A DNA stretch of 64,000 nucleotides from Salinimicrobium gaetbulicola (GTDB lineage Bacteria > Bacteroidota > Bacteroidia > Flavobacteriales > Flavobacteriaceae), in NCBI RefSeq assembly GCF_042676025.1, contig NZ_JBHTJP010000032.1, positions 930,001 to 994,000 of the forward strand. The letters run 5' to 3'. The notes beneath the pieces are model-generated. The model made no database searches, had not been told where the DNA came from, and saw only the letters and a program-made list of their open reading frames with translations. The position numbers were made by a program, and so were the translations under genes. Positions within the stretch are counted from its first letter, which is position 1. Each line of letters opens with the position of its first letter. Of the stretch, positions 46,161 to 55,196 are shown in pieces.

Positions 46161-46232
46161 AAGATGGCATGCAGTTTGATAAAAGGTTAATATCAGATTA
46201 TTGAAAAAGAAGATAGTTTGAATTAGCCGATA

Positions 46233-46264
46233 AAAAAATGAGACCCTCCACGGTCTCATTTTTT
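46233..46264. terminator. Bidirectional terminator
   Basis: AAAAAATGAGACC-CTCCAC-GGTCTCATTTTTT, a 13-bp perfect stem shared by the convergent kinase and lpxK genes. Its right end overlaps the lpxK stop codon. Confidence 0.92.
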
Positions 46265-47264
46265 ATTTAAACTCTTTTATAAGTTGACCAAAGACGTCCT
46301 TTCTTTCCAGGAACTCGGTAGCGATGGGGAGATAGAATAAACGCTCCTTGGAAATATCATTTTTGAGCCGCATATAATCCTTCTCGGTAGTAAGGATCAT
46401 TTCTCTTGATCGAAGTTCCTTTAGTTCTGAAACGGAAAAATTATGATGATCGGGGAATTTCAAGTGCTCAAAATTCAAGCCTTTATTTTGTAAATACGCA
46501 ATTAGCGGTTTTGGATTGGCAATGCCGGTAACCAAAGTAAATTTTCTGTTTTTGAGATCCTCTACCGAAAATGATTCCGAACCACCATATACCTTTTCAC
46601 TGTACGCGATCCTGCTAAAGAACAACTCCTGATCCTCTTCCAGCTTAAGATCATTCTCAATTCTTTCTCTTTCGGAAGAACTAAGTCGCTCCGGGCATTT
46701 GGTTACAATAATAACATCTGCCCGCTTAGCTCCCCATTTAGGTTCGCGAAGGTTTCCGGCCGGAAGCACAAGATCGTCACTGTACAAATTTTCGAAAGGA
46801 GTCAATAAAATATAGAATCCGGCTTTCACTTTTCGATGTTGAAAAGCGTCGTCCAGGATAATTACTTCCGGTTTCGGGTTTTGCTTAAGAAGTTCTCGTA
46901 TCCCGTGGCTTCGGTCTTCATCAACCGCCACCAATACCTCGGGAAACTTCATTTTGAACTGCAAAGGCTCATCTCCCACCTCAGCAGCAGCTTCTTTTCC
47001 GGTGAGCAAATGAAATCCGCTCGTACTGCGTTTATATCCCCTGCTCAAAGTGGCAACCTGTTTCTTATTTTTCAGAAGAGTGACCAGATATTCCACCATG
47101 GGGGATTTTCCGGTGCCACCCACACTGAGATTCCCAACGGCGATCACCGGCAGGTCAAAAGTATTGGAACTGAATATTCCCCGGTCATATAACTCATTCC
47201 GAAGGGCGGTAACACCTCCGTAAAGCAAAGAGAAAGGGTATAATAATTTTCGGGCTGCAGACAT
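46263..47264 (-). CDS. lpxK: Tetraacyldisaccharide 4'-kinase
   Basis: Phosphorylates the lipid A precursor at the 4' position. 333 residues from ATG 47264, which gives the normal N-terminus MSAARKLLYPFSLLYGG. An open frame further upstream is not needed. Walker A: VGNLSVGGTGKSP (about 43-55). It has a membrane-associated N-terminal helix. Then LDDAFQHRKV and LTTEKDYMRLK, as in the family. Divergent from the Nif3-like gene. Confidence 0.96.
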   Translation of the reverse strand: MSAARKLLYPFSLLYGGVTALRNELYDRGIFSSNTFDLPVIAVGNLSVGGTGKSPMVEYLVTLLKNKKQVATLSRGYKRSTSGFHLLTGKEAAAEVGDEPLQFKMKFPEVLVAVDEDRSHGIRELLKQNPKPEVIILDDAFQHRKVKAGFYILLTPFENLYSDDLVLPAGNLREPKWGAKRADVIIVTKCPERLSSSERERIENDLKLEEDQELFFSRIAYSEKVYGGSESFSVEDLKNRKFTLVTGIANPKPLIAYLQNKGLNFEHLKFPDHHNFSVSELKELRSREMILTTEKDYMRLKNDISKERLFYLPIATEFLERKDVFGQLIKEFK

Positions 47265-47353
47265 AGCAGCGAAATTAGTATATTTTTGGTTAGACCGGAA
47301 ATAAGAAACATTTCTCGACAAAAATCAGGGTGGGGAAAATCTATAAGAACTCT

Positions 47354-47361
47354 TATCTTTG
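47354..47361 (+). promoter_or_regulatory. -7 element TATCTTTG (Nif3-like gene)
   Basis: TAnnTTTG match 17 bp before the ATG at 47379. -33 is not clear. Confidence 0.5.
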
Positions 47362-47378
47362 AAACAAATGAATTTTAC

Positions 47379-48476
47379 ATGCCATTAATTAAAGATATCA
47401 CCTCCTCTCTGGAGCGCCTGGCGCCCCTTCACTACGCCGAGGATTTTGACAACGTGGGATTACTTACCGGGGACAGCAATCGCGAATGCACCGGAGTTCT
47501 TGTTACGCTTGATGCCCTTGAAGAAGTTGTGAATGAGGCAATCCAGAAGAACTGTAATTTGATCGTAAGCTTCCACCCTATCATCTTTTCAGGCCTGAAA
47601 CGTCTTACCGGATCGAATTATGTTGAAAGAGCGGTCTTAAAGGCCATTAAGAACGACATTGCGATCTACGCTATACACACAGCTCTTGACAACCATTTTA
47701 AAGGAGTTAACGACCGAATTTGCGAAGAACTGAACCTCATCAACAGGAAGGTGCTTGTTCCGCAGAAAAGTACCATTAAAAAGCTTTTAACCTTCGTTCC
47801 TAATTCTGAAGCTGATACAGTGCGCGAAGCGCTTTTCGCTGCCGGCGCCGGAACTATAGGGAATTATGATAATTGCAGCTTCAATGTCACCGGAAGAGGT
47901 TCTTTTAAAGGAAATGAAGACTCGAATCCGGTAGTGGGCAAAAAAGGGGAAACGCACCTGGAAGAGGAAACCCAGATCGGGGTGACATTTCCGAAGCATT
48001 TGGAAGGGGCTATTCTAAAAGCCCTTTTTGACAGTCATCCTTACGAAGAGGTAGCTTATGAGGTGACCAGCCTTGAAAATATAAATCAGCATATTGGAAT
48101 AGGAATGGTTGGAGAACTGGAAAAACCAATGGCCGAAGTTGAGTTTTTGGAATTGGTAAAAGACAGGTTTGGTCCCGGCTGCATCAGACATTCGGCTTTA
48201 TTAGGAAAACCAATAAATAAAGTAGCTGTTTTGGGCGGGAGCGGCAGCTTTGCTATCGAAAAAGCCATGAAAGCAGGAGCAGATATTTTCCTTACCGCCG
48301 ACCTGAAATACCACGACTTCTATAAAGCCGAGGAAAAACTGGTGCTGGCAGACATTGGACACTACGAAAGTGAACAGTTTACAAAAAACCTTATGTGTTC
48401 TTATCTTAAGAAAAATTTTGCTAATTTTGCAATCGTTTTATCAAACACAGATACCAATCCTATCAAGTATTTTTAA
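47379..48476 (+). CDS. Nif3-like dinuclear metal centre protein
   Basis: 365 residues from ATG 47379 (MPLIKDITSSLERLAPLHYAEDFDNVGLL). An in-frame ATG 93 bp upstream lies inside the divergent lpxK gene. The Nif3 core has SFHPIIF, the YAIHTALDNHFKGVND block and a C-terminal LADIGHYESEQF. A central PII/CutA-like insertion (about 130-240, with HPYEEVAYEV) makes it the long YqfO type. It is annotated in databases as GTP cyclohydrolase I type 2 on weak grounds, and the true substrate is unknown. It is 2 bp from the coiled-coil DUF164 gene in the common Bacteroidota pair. Confidence 0.93.
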   Translation: MPLIKDITSSLERLAPLHYAEDFDNVGLLTGDSNRECTGVLVTLDALEEVVNEAIQKNCNLIVSFHPIIFSGLKRLTGSNYVERAVLKAIKNDIAIYAIHTALDNHFKGVNDRICEELNLINRKVLVPQKSTIKKLLTFVPNSEADTVREALFAAGAGTIGNYDNCSFNVTGRGSFKGNEDSNPVVGKKGETHLEEETQIGVTFPKHLEGAILKALFDSHPYEEVAYEVTSLENINQHIGIGMVGELEKPMAEVEFLELVKDRFGPGCIRHSALLGKPINKVAVLGGSGSFAIEKAMKAGADIFLTADLKYHDFYKAEEKLVLADIGHYESEQFTKNLMCSYLKKNFANFAIVLSNTDTNPIKYF

Positions 48477-48478
48477 CT

Positions 48479-49258
48479 ATGGCAAAAAAAACCGATGTTA
48501 CTGTAGAAGAGAAGTTAAGAGCGTTGTACGATCTTCAACTTATAGATTCCCGCGTGGATGAGATAAGAAATGTACGAGGTGAACTTCCGCTGGAGGTAGA
48601 AGATTTAGAAGATGAAGTAGCCGGCTTGAATACCCGTTTAGAAAAACTGGATGCAGATCTAGAGGTGATCGACCAGGATATCAACACGAAGAAAAATCTT
48701 ATTGAAGATGCAAAAGCATCTATCAAGAAATATACAGAGCAGCAAAAAAATGTTCGTAACAACCGTGAGTTCAACGCCCTTTCTAAGGAAGTTGAGTTCC
48801 AGGAACTGGAAATAGAACTCGCTGAAAAGCAGATCAAGGAGTACAAGGTACAGATCGAGCAGAAGAAAGAAGTGATCGATCAAACCAAAGAACGTCTTGA
48901 AGAAAGAGAGAAGCATTTAAAGCACAAAAAAGGTGAATTAAATGAGATCCTTGCTGAAACTGAAAAAGAGGAAAAAGCTCTTTTAGAAAAGTCTCAGGAA
49001 TTTGAGAAGCAGATCGAAGAGCGTCTTGTAAATGCTTACAAGAGAATTCGCACCAGCGTTAAGAACGGTCTTGCAGTTGTGCCAATCGAAAGAGGTGCTT
49101 CAGGTGGATCTTTCTTCACTATTCCTCCACAAATTCAGATGGAGATCGCAGGTCGCAGAAAGATCATTACAGATGAGCACAGTGGTCGTATCCTTGTAGA
49201 TGAGGAACTGGCACAGGAAGAAAGAGAAAAAATGCAACAGTTGTTTGCAAGCTTCTAA
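48479..49258 (+). CDS. Coiled-coil DUF164 protein with degenerate zinc ribbon
   Basis: 259 residues. A long antiparallel coiled coil (about 8-185, EDEVAGLNTRLEKL...EKQIEERLVNAYKRI) is followed by the DUF164 zinc-ribbon region. Here the ribbon reads RGASGGSFFTIPPQIQMEI...IITDEHSGRILV, with none of the usual four cysteines. The homologous CxxC knuckles are ASGGS and DEHSG. Fold retention without metal is likely. The function of the family is unclear. Follows Nif3 by 2 bp. Confidence 0.92.
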   Translation: MAKKTDVTVEEKLRALYDLQLIDSRVDEIRNVRGELPLEVEDLEDEVAGLNTRLEKLDADLEVIDQDINTKKNLIEDAKASIKKYTEQQKNVRNNREFNALSKEVEFQELEIELAEKQIKEYKVQIEQKKEVIDQTKERLEEREKHLKHKKGELNEILAETEKEEKALLEKSQEFEKQIEERLVNAYKRIRTSVKNGLAVVPIERGASGGSFFTIPPQIQMEIAGRRKIITDEHSGRILVDEELAQEEREKMQQLFASF

Positions 49259-49283
49259 GCTTTCTCACTTTATAAAATCAAAG

Positions 49284-49313
49284 AAACCCTTCACATTTGT
49301 GAGGGGTTTTTTT
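49284..49313 (+). terminator. Intrinsic terminator
   Basis: AAACCCTTCAC-ATTT-GTGAGGGGTTT stem with T7, ending the Nif3/DUF164 operon. Confidence 0.92.
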
Positions 49314-49320
49314 ATGGCCG

Positions 49321-49714
49321 ATGGTTTTTCATAAGGACCTCTCGACTCCGCTCAAGGGGACAAGCGGGAAGAACCGGATGACCAAAGACACTTCGGCTTA
49401 TCTTCCCTTCGGTCAGGCTCAGTGTGACAAACCGGAAAGATCTGAAAACCGATATTCAAAAAGTTCCCTAGTCACCTTGCACCTTTGTCGGGATAACAAC
49501 AGAAACCGGAGACCGGGAACAGAGAACCGACAACCGAAGACACTTCGACCCTTCGACAAGCTCTGGACAGGCCCTTCTTCCCTGCGGGCAGGCTCGGTGG
49601 GACAATCAGGAAAAAACTTAGAACAGACAACTGTCAACTGACAACTGGAAACTGGTAACTGGCAACCGTTAACACCTCTTTCACATAAAACAAGTAACGA
49701 AACGCTAACTTTAT
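49321..49714. repeat. Gene-free repeat-rich stretch
   Basis: No gene. It holds two minus-strand copies of the dispersed CACTTCG...GCTCAGTGTGACA element (about 49389-49433 and 49539-49605). These are joined by degenerate ACCGGAGACCGGGAACAGAG-type words, and a GACAACTGTCAACTG-type tract (about 49625-49672) runs up to the lipoprotein promoter region. Confidence 0.7.
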
Positions 49715-49732
49715 ATGATCAAAACTCAAATC

Positions 49733-50287
49733 ATGAAAACATACCTGATCTTATTGTTTGCATTAATTTTTGCTTCGTGTCAAAACGAAAAGAAGAATAC
49801 TGCCGAAAAAGTCGAACTGAATGAAAAAACCACTGAAACCATTCCGGAGAAAGTCGAAGAAGAAAGAGATGGCGTGAAGATAGAGAAAGAAGACCCGAAA
49901 GTAACAACCACGTTTAACGGCAAATACCGAAAAATGGTGAAGGACGAACCGGCAGCCGATTGCAACTGCAACTGCGTGGAGATCTCTTTTGAAAAGGACA
50001 CCGAATGGTGCATCGTAAAAGACAAGATCTACATTACCGCGAGGAGCCAGAAAACCGGAGAAAATTCCGCAGACCTCTATTTAGTAGGAGTCTCACGGGA
50101 AGAAAATACAGACAGACCACTCCCCTGGAAAGATTTCGACACCCAGTCGCCCATCGCAAAGATCGCCTTTCAACCAGATGGCAGTGCCGATATTAACTGG
50201 ATAGGTTTTTCCACCAACGGACAGGTAATAACCGATTATGCCATTTACGGAAAGAAAACTCTTGAAGGCAAATACAAAAGAGAATAG
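49733..50287 (+). CDS. Hypothetical lipoprotein with acidic linker
   Basis: 184 residues from ATG 49733. An in-frame ATG 18 bp upstream would add six residues. Lipobox FASC, then a Glu/Lys-rich low-complexity linker (about 18-65), then a small domain with CNCNCVEISFEKDTEWC and a C-terminal WIGFSTNGQVITDYAIYGKKTLEGKYKR. Family not recognised. The stop is 1 bp before the MsrA start, so it is co-transcribed with a periplasmic oxidised-protein repair enzyme. Confidence 0.75.
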   Translation: MKTYLILLFALIFASCQNEKKNTAEKVELNEKTTETIPEKVEEERDGVKIEKEDPKVTTTFNGKYRKMVKDEPAADCNCNCVEISFEKDTEWCIVKDKIYITARSQKTGENSADLYLVGVSREENTDRPLPWKDFDTQSPIAKIAFQPDGSADINWIGFSTNGQVITDYAIYGKKTLEGKYKRE

Positions 50288-50288
50288 T

Positions 50289-50951
50289 ATGAAATTAGCT
50301 CTCACCCTTTCGATAATACTCAGTCTTAGTACGGGCTGCAAAAATAATTCTGAAGCTGATACAAAACAGGCGGAACTAGCCAACGTCGACCCTGTAGAAG
50401 TTCCCGCGCAAGAAGGCCTGGAAAGAGCTTATTTTGCCAGCGGATGTTTCTGGTGTGTAGAAGCCGTATACGAAAGTGTGAAAGGTGTGAACGAAGCGGT
50501 TTCAGGCTATTCCGGAGGGCATACTAAAAATCCAACGTACGAGGAAAGCAATACCGGTAAGACAGGACATGCTGAGGCCGTAGAGGTAATTTATGACCCC
50601 AAAACAGTAAGTTTCCAAACTTTGGTAGATGTATATTTCGGCTCTATGGATCCCACTCAAAAGAATGGCCAGGGACCTGATATGGGCTCACAGTATCGAT
50701 CGATCATATTTTATCAGAATGAAGAGCAAAAGCAGATCATTCAGAAAAAAATCGAAGAGCTCAGCGAAAACTACAAAAAACCGATAGCGGTGGAAGTAAG
50801 GCCTTTTCAAATGTTCTGGAAAGCAGAAGATTACCACCAGGATTACGAGAAAAGCCACCCGAACGATCCATACATTCGAAACGTTTCTATTCCCAGGATC
50901 AACAAGTTCAAAAGGAAATTCCCACAACTCTTAAAAGAAGAGGCCCACTAA
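50289..50951 (+). CDS. msrA: Peptide-methionine (S)-S-oxide reductase MsrA, lipoprotein form
   Basis: Reduces methionine-S-sulfoxide in proteins. 220 residues from ATG 50289, which yields a lipobox (LSTGC, Cys17). The upstream in-frame ATG lies inside the lipoprotein gene. Catalytic Cys53 is in ASGCFWCVEAV, and GHAEAVEVIYDP and GQGPDMGSQYRS are conserved. The C-terminus lacks the usual resolving cysteines, so reduction may use Cys56. Export to the periplasm is inferred. It probably repairs envelope proteins after oxidative damage. Confidence 0.94.
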   Translation: MKLALTLSIILSLSTGCKNNSEADTKQAELANVDPVEVPAQEGLERAYFASGCFWCVEAVYESVKGVNEAVSGYSGGHTKNPTYEESNTGKTGHAEAVEVIYDPKTVSFQTLVDVYFGSMDPTQKNGQGPDMGSQYRSIIFYQNEEQKQIIQKKIEELSENYKKPIAVEVRPFQMFWKAEDYHQDYEKSHPNDPYIRNVSIPRINKFKRKFPQLLKEEAH

Positions 50952-51003
50952 AAGCAGATAAAGTTTTACCTTTCCGATCAGTAAGAATAAGGGGTTTCCG
51001 ATT

Positions 51004-52491
51004 ATGAACATAACTACAGAAAACATTTTACTGATAGGATCACTGCTACTGCTCATCAGCATTCTGGCAGGAAAGACGTCGTATAAATTCGGCGTCCCTA
51101 CGCTTATTTTGTTCCTTTCCGTAGGAATGCTTGCCGGCTCTGAAGGCCTGGGCGGCATCCATTTTGACGATCCGCGACTGGCGCAATTCGTAGGGATCGT
51201 TTCCCTGAATTTCATCCTGTTTTCGGGAGGACTGGATACCAACTGGAAGAGTATAAAACCGGTCTTATGGCACGGAATTTCACTTTCCACCCTTGGAGTC
51301 CTGCTTACCGCCTTAAGTGTTGGGACCTTCGTTTGGGCGATCACAGATTTTACCATTTATGAAGGCTTGCTCTTAGGGTCTATCGTTTCATCTACAGATG
51401 CTGCCGCCGTATTCTCCATTTTAAGATCGAAGAACATGGCTTTAAAAGCCAATTTACGACCTACATTAGAGCTGGAAAGTGGTAGTAATGACCCGATGGC
51501 CTATTTCCTCACCATCGCGTTCCTGGGACTGGTGGTGAATCAGGATCAAAGTTTACTTAGCATAATCCCGTTATTTCTTCAACAGATCCTCATTGGAGCT
51601 TTACTCGGGTTCACCTTCGGAAAGCTCAGTAAAATGGCGATCAACAGGATCACTTTAGACTTCGAGGGACTATACCCAGTTTTAGGTATCGCCCTTATGT
51701 TCGTGACCTTTTCAGCAACCGACTTTTTAGGCGGAAATGGCTTTTTAGCGGTTTATTTAAGCGCGGTATACTTAGGAAACCAGGATTTGATCCACAAAAG
51801 GACCATCATGCGCTTTTTTGACGGTCTTGCCTGGCTCATGCAAATAGTACTTTTCCTTACCTTAGGTTTATTGGTGTTCCCAAGCGATATCGTCCCGATC
51901 CTTGGACTGGGGATCTTAGTATCCGTATTCCAGATCTTCATAGCGCGACCGCTGGCGGTATTCTTAAGTCTCAGCCCTTTTAAAATGAAGACCCGTCGCA
52001 GGTGGTATATCTCCTGGGTAGGTTTAAGAGGCGCGGTCCCTATCGTGTTTGCCACCTATCCGCTCCTGGCCGGGATCGAAAAGGCACACATGATCTTCAA
52101 TATCGTATTTTTTGTTTCCCTTACCTCTGTTTTGGTACAGGGAACCACCCTTTCAAAAGTCGCGAAGTTTCTGCACGTGGCCCTTCCTAAAAAGGTGAAA
52201 AAAATCTCTCCCGTGGATGCCTTTTTAGCGGAAGGAACCAAGTCCCTTATAAGAGAGATCACTATTCCTTCAGATAATTTCTCCGTCGGAAAAAGGATCG
52301 TAGATCTGCATTTTCCCCGGAAGGCGATCATCGCTATGATCTCCCGAAATGGAAAATTCCTAACCCCCAATGGCGCCACTCAGATCGAAGAAGACGACAC
52401 CCTGATTGTATTGACGGAGGACAGAAAAAGTATTGAAGCAGTTTATGACAGCCTGCAACTAAATATGGAGCAGGATTTCGATGATGAGTAG
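51004..52491 (+). CDS. nhaP2: Potassium/proton antiporter (CPA1, NhaP2/CvrA type)
   Basis: 495 residues. 12-13 membrane helices with the CPA1 motifs GSIVSSTDAAAVFSIL and LELESGSNDPMAYFLTIAFLG (ion-site Asp residues), and RRRWYISWVGLRGAVPIVFATYPLLAG. The C-terminal TrkA-C/RCK_C domain (about 415-485) binds a regulatory nucleotide or ion. It exchanges cytoplasmic K+ or Na+ for H+. It starts 52 bp after msrA. Confidence 0.94.
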   Translation: MNITTENILLIGSLLLLISILAGKTSYKFGVPTLILFLSVGMLAGSEGLGGIHFDDPRLAQFVGIVSLNFILFSGGLDTNWKSIKPVLWHGISLSTLGVLLTALSVGTFVWAITDFTIYEGLLLGSIVSSTDAAAVFSILRSKNMALKANLRPTLELESGSNDPMAYFLTIAFLGLVVNQDQSLLSIIPLFLQQILIGALLGFTFGKLSKMAINRITLDFEGLYPVLGIALMFVTFSATDFLGGNGFLAVYLSAVYLGNQDLIHKRTIMRFFDGLAWLMQIVLFLTLGLLVFPSDIVPILGLGILVSVFQIFIARPLAVFLSLSPFKMKTRRRWYISWVGLRGAVPIVFATYPLLAGIEKAHMIFNIVFFVSLTSVLVQGTTLSKVAKFLHVALPKKVKKISPVDAFLAEGTKSLIREITIPSDNFSVGKRIVDLHFPRKAIIAMISRNGKFLTPNGATQIEEDDTLIVLTEDRKSIEAVYDSLQLNMEQDFDDE

Positions 52492-52639
52492 ATGTCAATT
52501 GGCGGTTCTCAGTTGTTAGTTGTCGGTTCTCTGTCCTCTACCCACTACCCACTTCTAAATGTCACACTGAGCCTGTCCGCAGGTAGTCAAAGTGCTTTGC
52601 GGTTATATTTATATAATTGAAATTTTTAAGAAGACCCTG

Positions 52640-53550
52640 AAATAAGTTCAGGTTGACGGTGACAGGTCGCGAATTGTGGGTTGGCGTCTCTCCGCTTTTC
52701 CCCGGCCCTAAAGGGTGGCGGAGAGGATAGGTTTTTATTCAAGTTATAGGTATCTCAGTTGTGAGAAGAATGTCACACTGAGCCGCCAAAGGCGATCAGT
52801 CGAAGTGGCTTGAGTTACCTGTTCCAGGTGACGGTGACAGATCGCGAATTGTGGGTTGGCATCTCTCCGCTTTTCCCCGGCCTAAAGGGTGGCGGATAGG
52901 ATAGGTTTTTATTTAAATTATAGGGATCTCAGTTGTGAGAAGAATGTCACACTGAGCCGCCAAAGGCGATCAGTCGAAGTGGCTTGAGTTACCTGTTCCA
53001 GGTGACGGTGACAGATCGCGAATTGTGGGTTGGCGTCTCTCCGCTTTTCCCCGGCCCTAAAGGGTGGCGGAGAGGGTAGGTTTTTATTCAAGTTATAAGG
53101 ATCTCAGTTGTAAGAAGAANNNNNNNNNNNNNNNNNNNNNNNNNNNNNNNNNNNNNNNNNNNNNNNNNNNNNNNNNNNNNNNNNNNNNNNNNNNNNNNNN
53201 NNNNNNNNNNNNNNNNNNNNNNNNNNNNNNNTCTGTTCCAGGTTCCAGGTGACGGTGACCTGTCGCGAATTGTGGGTTGGCGTCTCTCCGCTTTTCCCCG
53301 GCCCTAAAGGGTGGCGGAGAGGGTAGGTTTTTATTCAAGTTATAAGGATCTCAGTTGTAAGAAGAATGTCACACTGAGCCGCCAAAGGCGATCAGTCGAA
53401 GTGGCTTGAGTTACCTGTTCCAGGTTGCGGTGACAGGTCGCGAATTGCGGGGTGGCATCTCTCCGCTTTTCCCCGGCCCTAACGGGTGGCGGAGAGGGTA
53501 GGTTTTTTCCATTCAAAAAGACCCTGAAACAAGTTCAGGGTGACGGTATT
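52640..53550. repeat. 174-175 bp tandem repeat array (four to five units)
   Basis: No gene in 52492-53594. Units start with TGTCACACTGAGCCGCC at 52771, 52945, (53120, inside the gap) and 53367, and a partial unit covers about 52652-52770. Each unit has the GTCACACTGAGC...CAGTCGAAGTGG element, a CTGTTCCAGGTGACGGTGACAG link and the CTCTCCGC...GCGGAGAG hairpin with a CCCTAAAGGG tip. Both array edges carry CCCTGAA-N5-TTCAGG(G)-like words (about 52634-52655 and 53521-53545). There is a degenerate tract of CGGTTCTCAGTTGTTAGTTG type at 52498-52535. Confidence 0.9.
53120..53231. other. Assembly gap (112 N) inside the tandem array
   Basis: A run of N begins exactly at the expected unit start. The distance to the matching CTGTTCCA point is 113 bp instead of 48 bp in other units, so the gap size is probably a placeholder. 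Confidence 0.95.
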
Positions 53551-53594
53551 GACTTTAAAGCCGCTTTAGAACCACTAACTTATTACCTTGAAAC

Positions 53595-54935
53595 CTATTC
53601 TAACATTGCAAGGATCTTCTGCTCCACTTCTTCAGAATCCCATTTTTCAGAAATATCCGGGAGTTTCATAATGACATCCATGATAGCAGCCTGCTGGTCT
53701 CCTATTTGCAGTGCTTCGGAATAAGGTTTTTCAGAAAAAGTCACCCGGGAATAAACAGGCTTCCATTTTTCCGGATGCTTAGAAGCAAAATGCTTTTCGA
53801 TCTTTTTCCGCAGCAGAAAATCCGGGTCGGCAGTTTTGCTGCTCATCTCAAGAAAATTGCGATAACTCAATTCTGCAATGGCATCGGCATTCGGTTTTCT
53901 CAGATTCTGATATTCCCTGAAAATGGATTCCCAGTCATCTCCATATTCAGATTCCAACCGGCTCAATTCAGAAATATCTTCAAAACCGGCATTCATCCCC
54001 TGCCCGTAAAAAGGAACGATCGCGTGGGCGGCATCCCCCACCAGGGCGATCTTGTCATTGTAGGTCCAGGGAAAACATTTCACCGTCACCAGCGCGCTGG
54101 TAGGATTGCGAAAGAAGTCACGGGTGAGATTGGAGATCTCATCCTTTATATCAGGAAAATAACGGCTGAAGAAATTTTCAGCTTCCTTTTCGGTAGTCAG
54201 GTTTTCAAAGGAATGCTCCCCTTCAAAAGGCAAAAACAACGTACATGTGAAGCTACCATCCAGGTTAGGCATGGCGATCAACATGAACTTTCCGCGAGGC
54301 CAAATGTGAAACGAATTCTTATCTAGTTTATGTGACCCATCCGCATTTGCGGGAATTCTCAGCTCCTTATAGCCAACATCAATAAAATCCTGCGAGTAAT
54401 TGAATCGGCTCTGGCGTTGCATCTTATGTCGCACCCTTGAAAAAGCGCCGTCGGCACCAAAGATAAGGTCAAAATCATATTCCTGCCACTCCCCTTTTTC
54501 ACTCTCGCCTGTGAAAAGTTTTGCTTCGGAAAGATCTACATCCCATACTTTTTCCTCAAATCTGAATTCCACGCCGGCAGTTTCTGCCAGGTCGATCATT
54601 TTTCTGTTCAGCACTCCGCGGGAGATAGAATAGATCGCTTCTCCCTCTTTTCCGTATTTCTGAAAATAAACCGGACTGCTGTTTACGTGCATCGCTCGTT
54701 GGTAAAGAGGAATGGCCAGTTTCCTGATCTCCTCCTCGATCCCCGCTTCCCTAAGAGCCTTCCATCCTCGATTGGACATGGCAAGGTTAATGGAACGACC
54801 CGAGAATTCCACTGTTCGCACATCAGGACGGCGGTCAAAAACGGTTACCCGATGTCCGGCCTTTGTAAAGTGTAGTGCTAACAAGGATCCCACAAGACCC
54901 GATCCCACCACGGCAATATTTTTAGAATGCTGCAT
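53595..54935 (-). CDS. kmo: Kynurenine 3-monooxygenase
   Basis: FAD- and NADPH-dependent hydroxylase giving 3-hydroxykynurenine, a step of tryptophan breakdown and of eukaryote-type NAD synthesis. 446 residues. FAD motif VVGSGLVGSLLALHF, then SGRSINLAMSNRG and YSISRGVLNRKMIDLAE. The second FAD motif DKIALVGDAAHAIVPFYGQGMNAGFED is complete. The C-terminus is shorter in hydrophobicity than the mitochondrial enzyme, so it is probably soluble. No other kyn genes are in the window. The short space upstream carries GTGATGTTGTGATCTTGTGA-type repeats. Confidence 0.93.
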   Translation of the reverse strand: MQHSKNIAVVGSGLVGSLLALHFTKAGHRVTVFDRRPDVRTVEFSGRSINLAMSNRGWKALREAGIEEEIRKLAIPLYQRAMHVNSSPVYFQKYGKEGEAIYSISRGVLNRKMIDLAETAGVEFRFEEKVWDVDLSEAKLFTGESEKGEWQEYDFDLIFGADGAFSRVRHKMQRQSRFNYSQDFIDVGYKELRIPANADGSHKLDKNSFHIWPRGKFMLIAMPNLDGSFTCTLFLPFEGEHSFENLTTEKEAENFFSRYFPDIKDEISNLTRDFFRNPTSALVTVKCFPWTYNDKIALVGDAAHAIVPFYGQGMNAGFEDISELSRLESEYGDDWESIFREYQNLRKPNADAIAELSYRNFLEMSSKTADPDFLLRKKIEKHFASKHPEKWKPVYSRVTFSEKPYSEALQIGDQQAAIMDVIMKLPDISEKWDSEEVEQKILAMLE

Positions 54936-55196
54936 TCAGATTTAAGTATGGGGCGAAAATACGAATATTATTGTGACCGGGTGATGTTGTGATCTTGTGA
55001 CCCTGTCTAAATAACTTCACCGCGTCACTTCATCACTCCTTTACTTCATAACTACTCCCGAAGGGTTAAACCTCCGTTAAAGAAGAATCTAGACAAAAAA
55101 GCTTTTGTACATTTAAGTAAAGCATTGAAAACCATATATAAAAACCAATAGTAATATCTAACCAGCAGCTATAAAGGCTGCATAAAAAATCAACCT

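Noticed and set aside
49321..49641. ORF of 106 codons in the repeat stretch
   Set aside because: Its translation follows the repeat words (CGACAAGCTC, GGCAGGCTCGG) and has no domain or start context.
53064..53338. ORFs spanning the N run on both strands
   Set aside because: They cross an assembly gap of undefined bases and consist of tandem-repeat sequence.
52640..53550. Regular repeat array as CRISPR
   Set aside because: Units are contiguous tandem copies of about 175 bp with almost identical content. There are no 25-40 bp repeats separated by unique spacers and no cas genes nearby.
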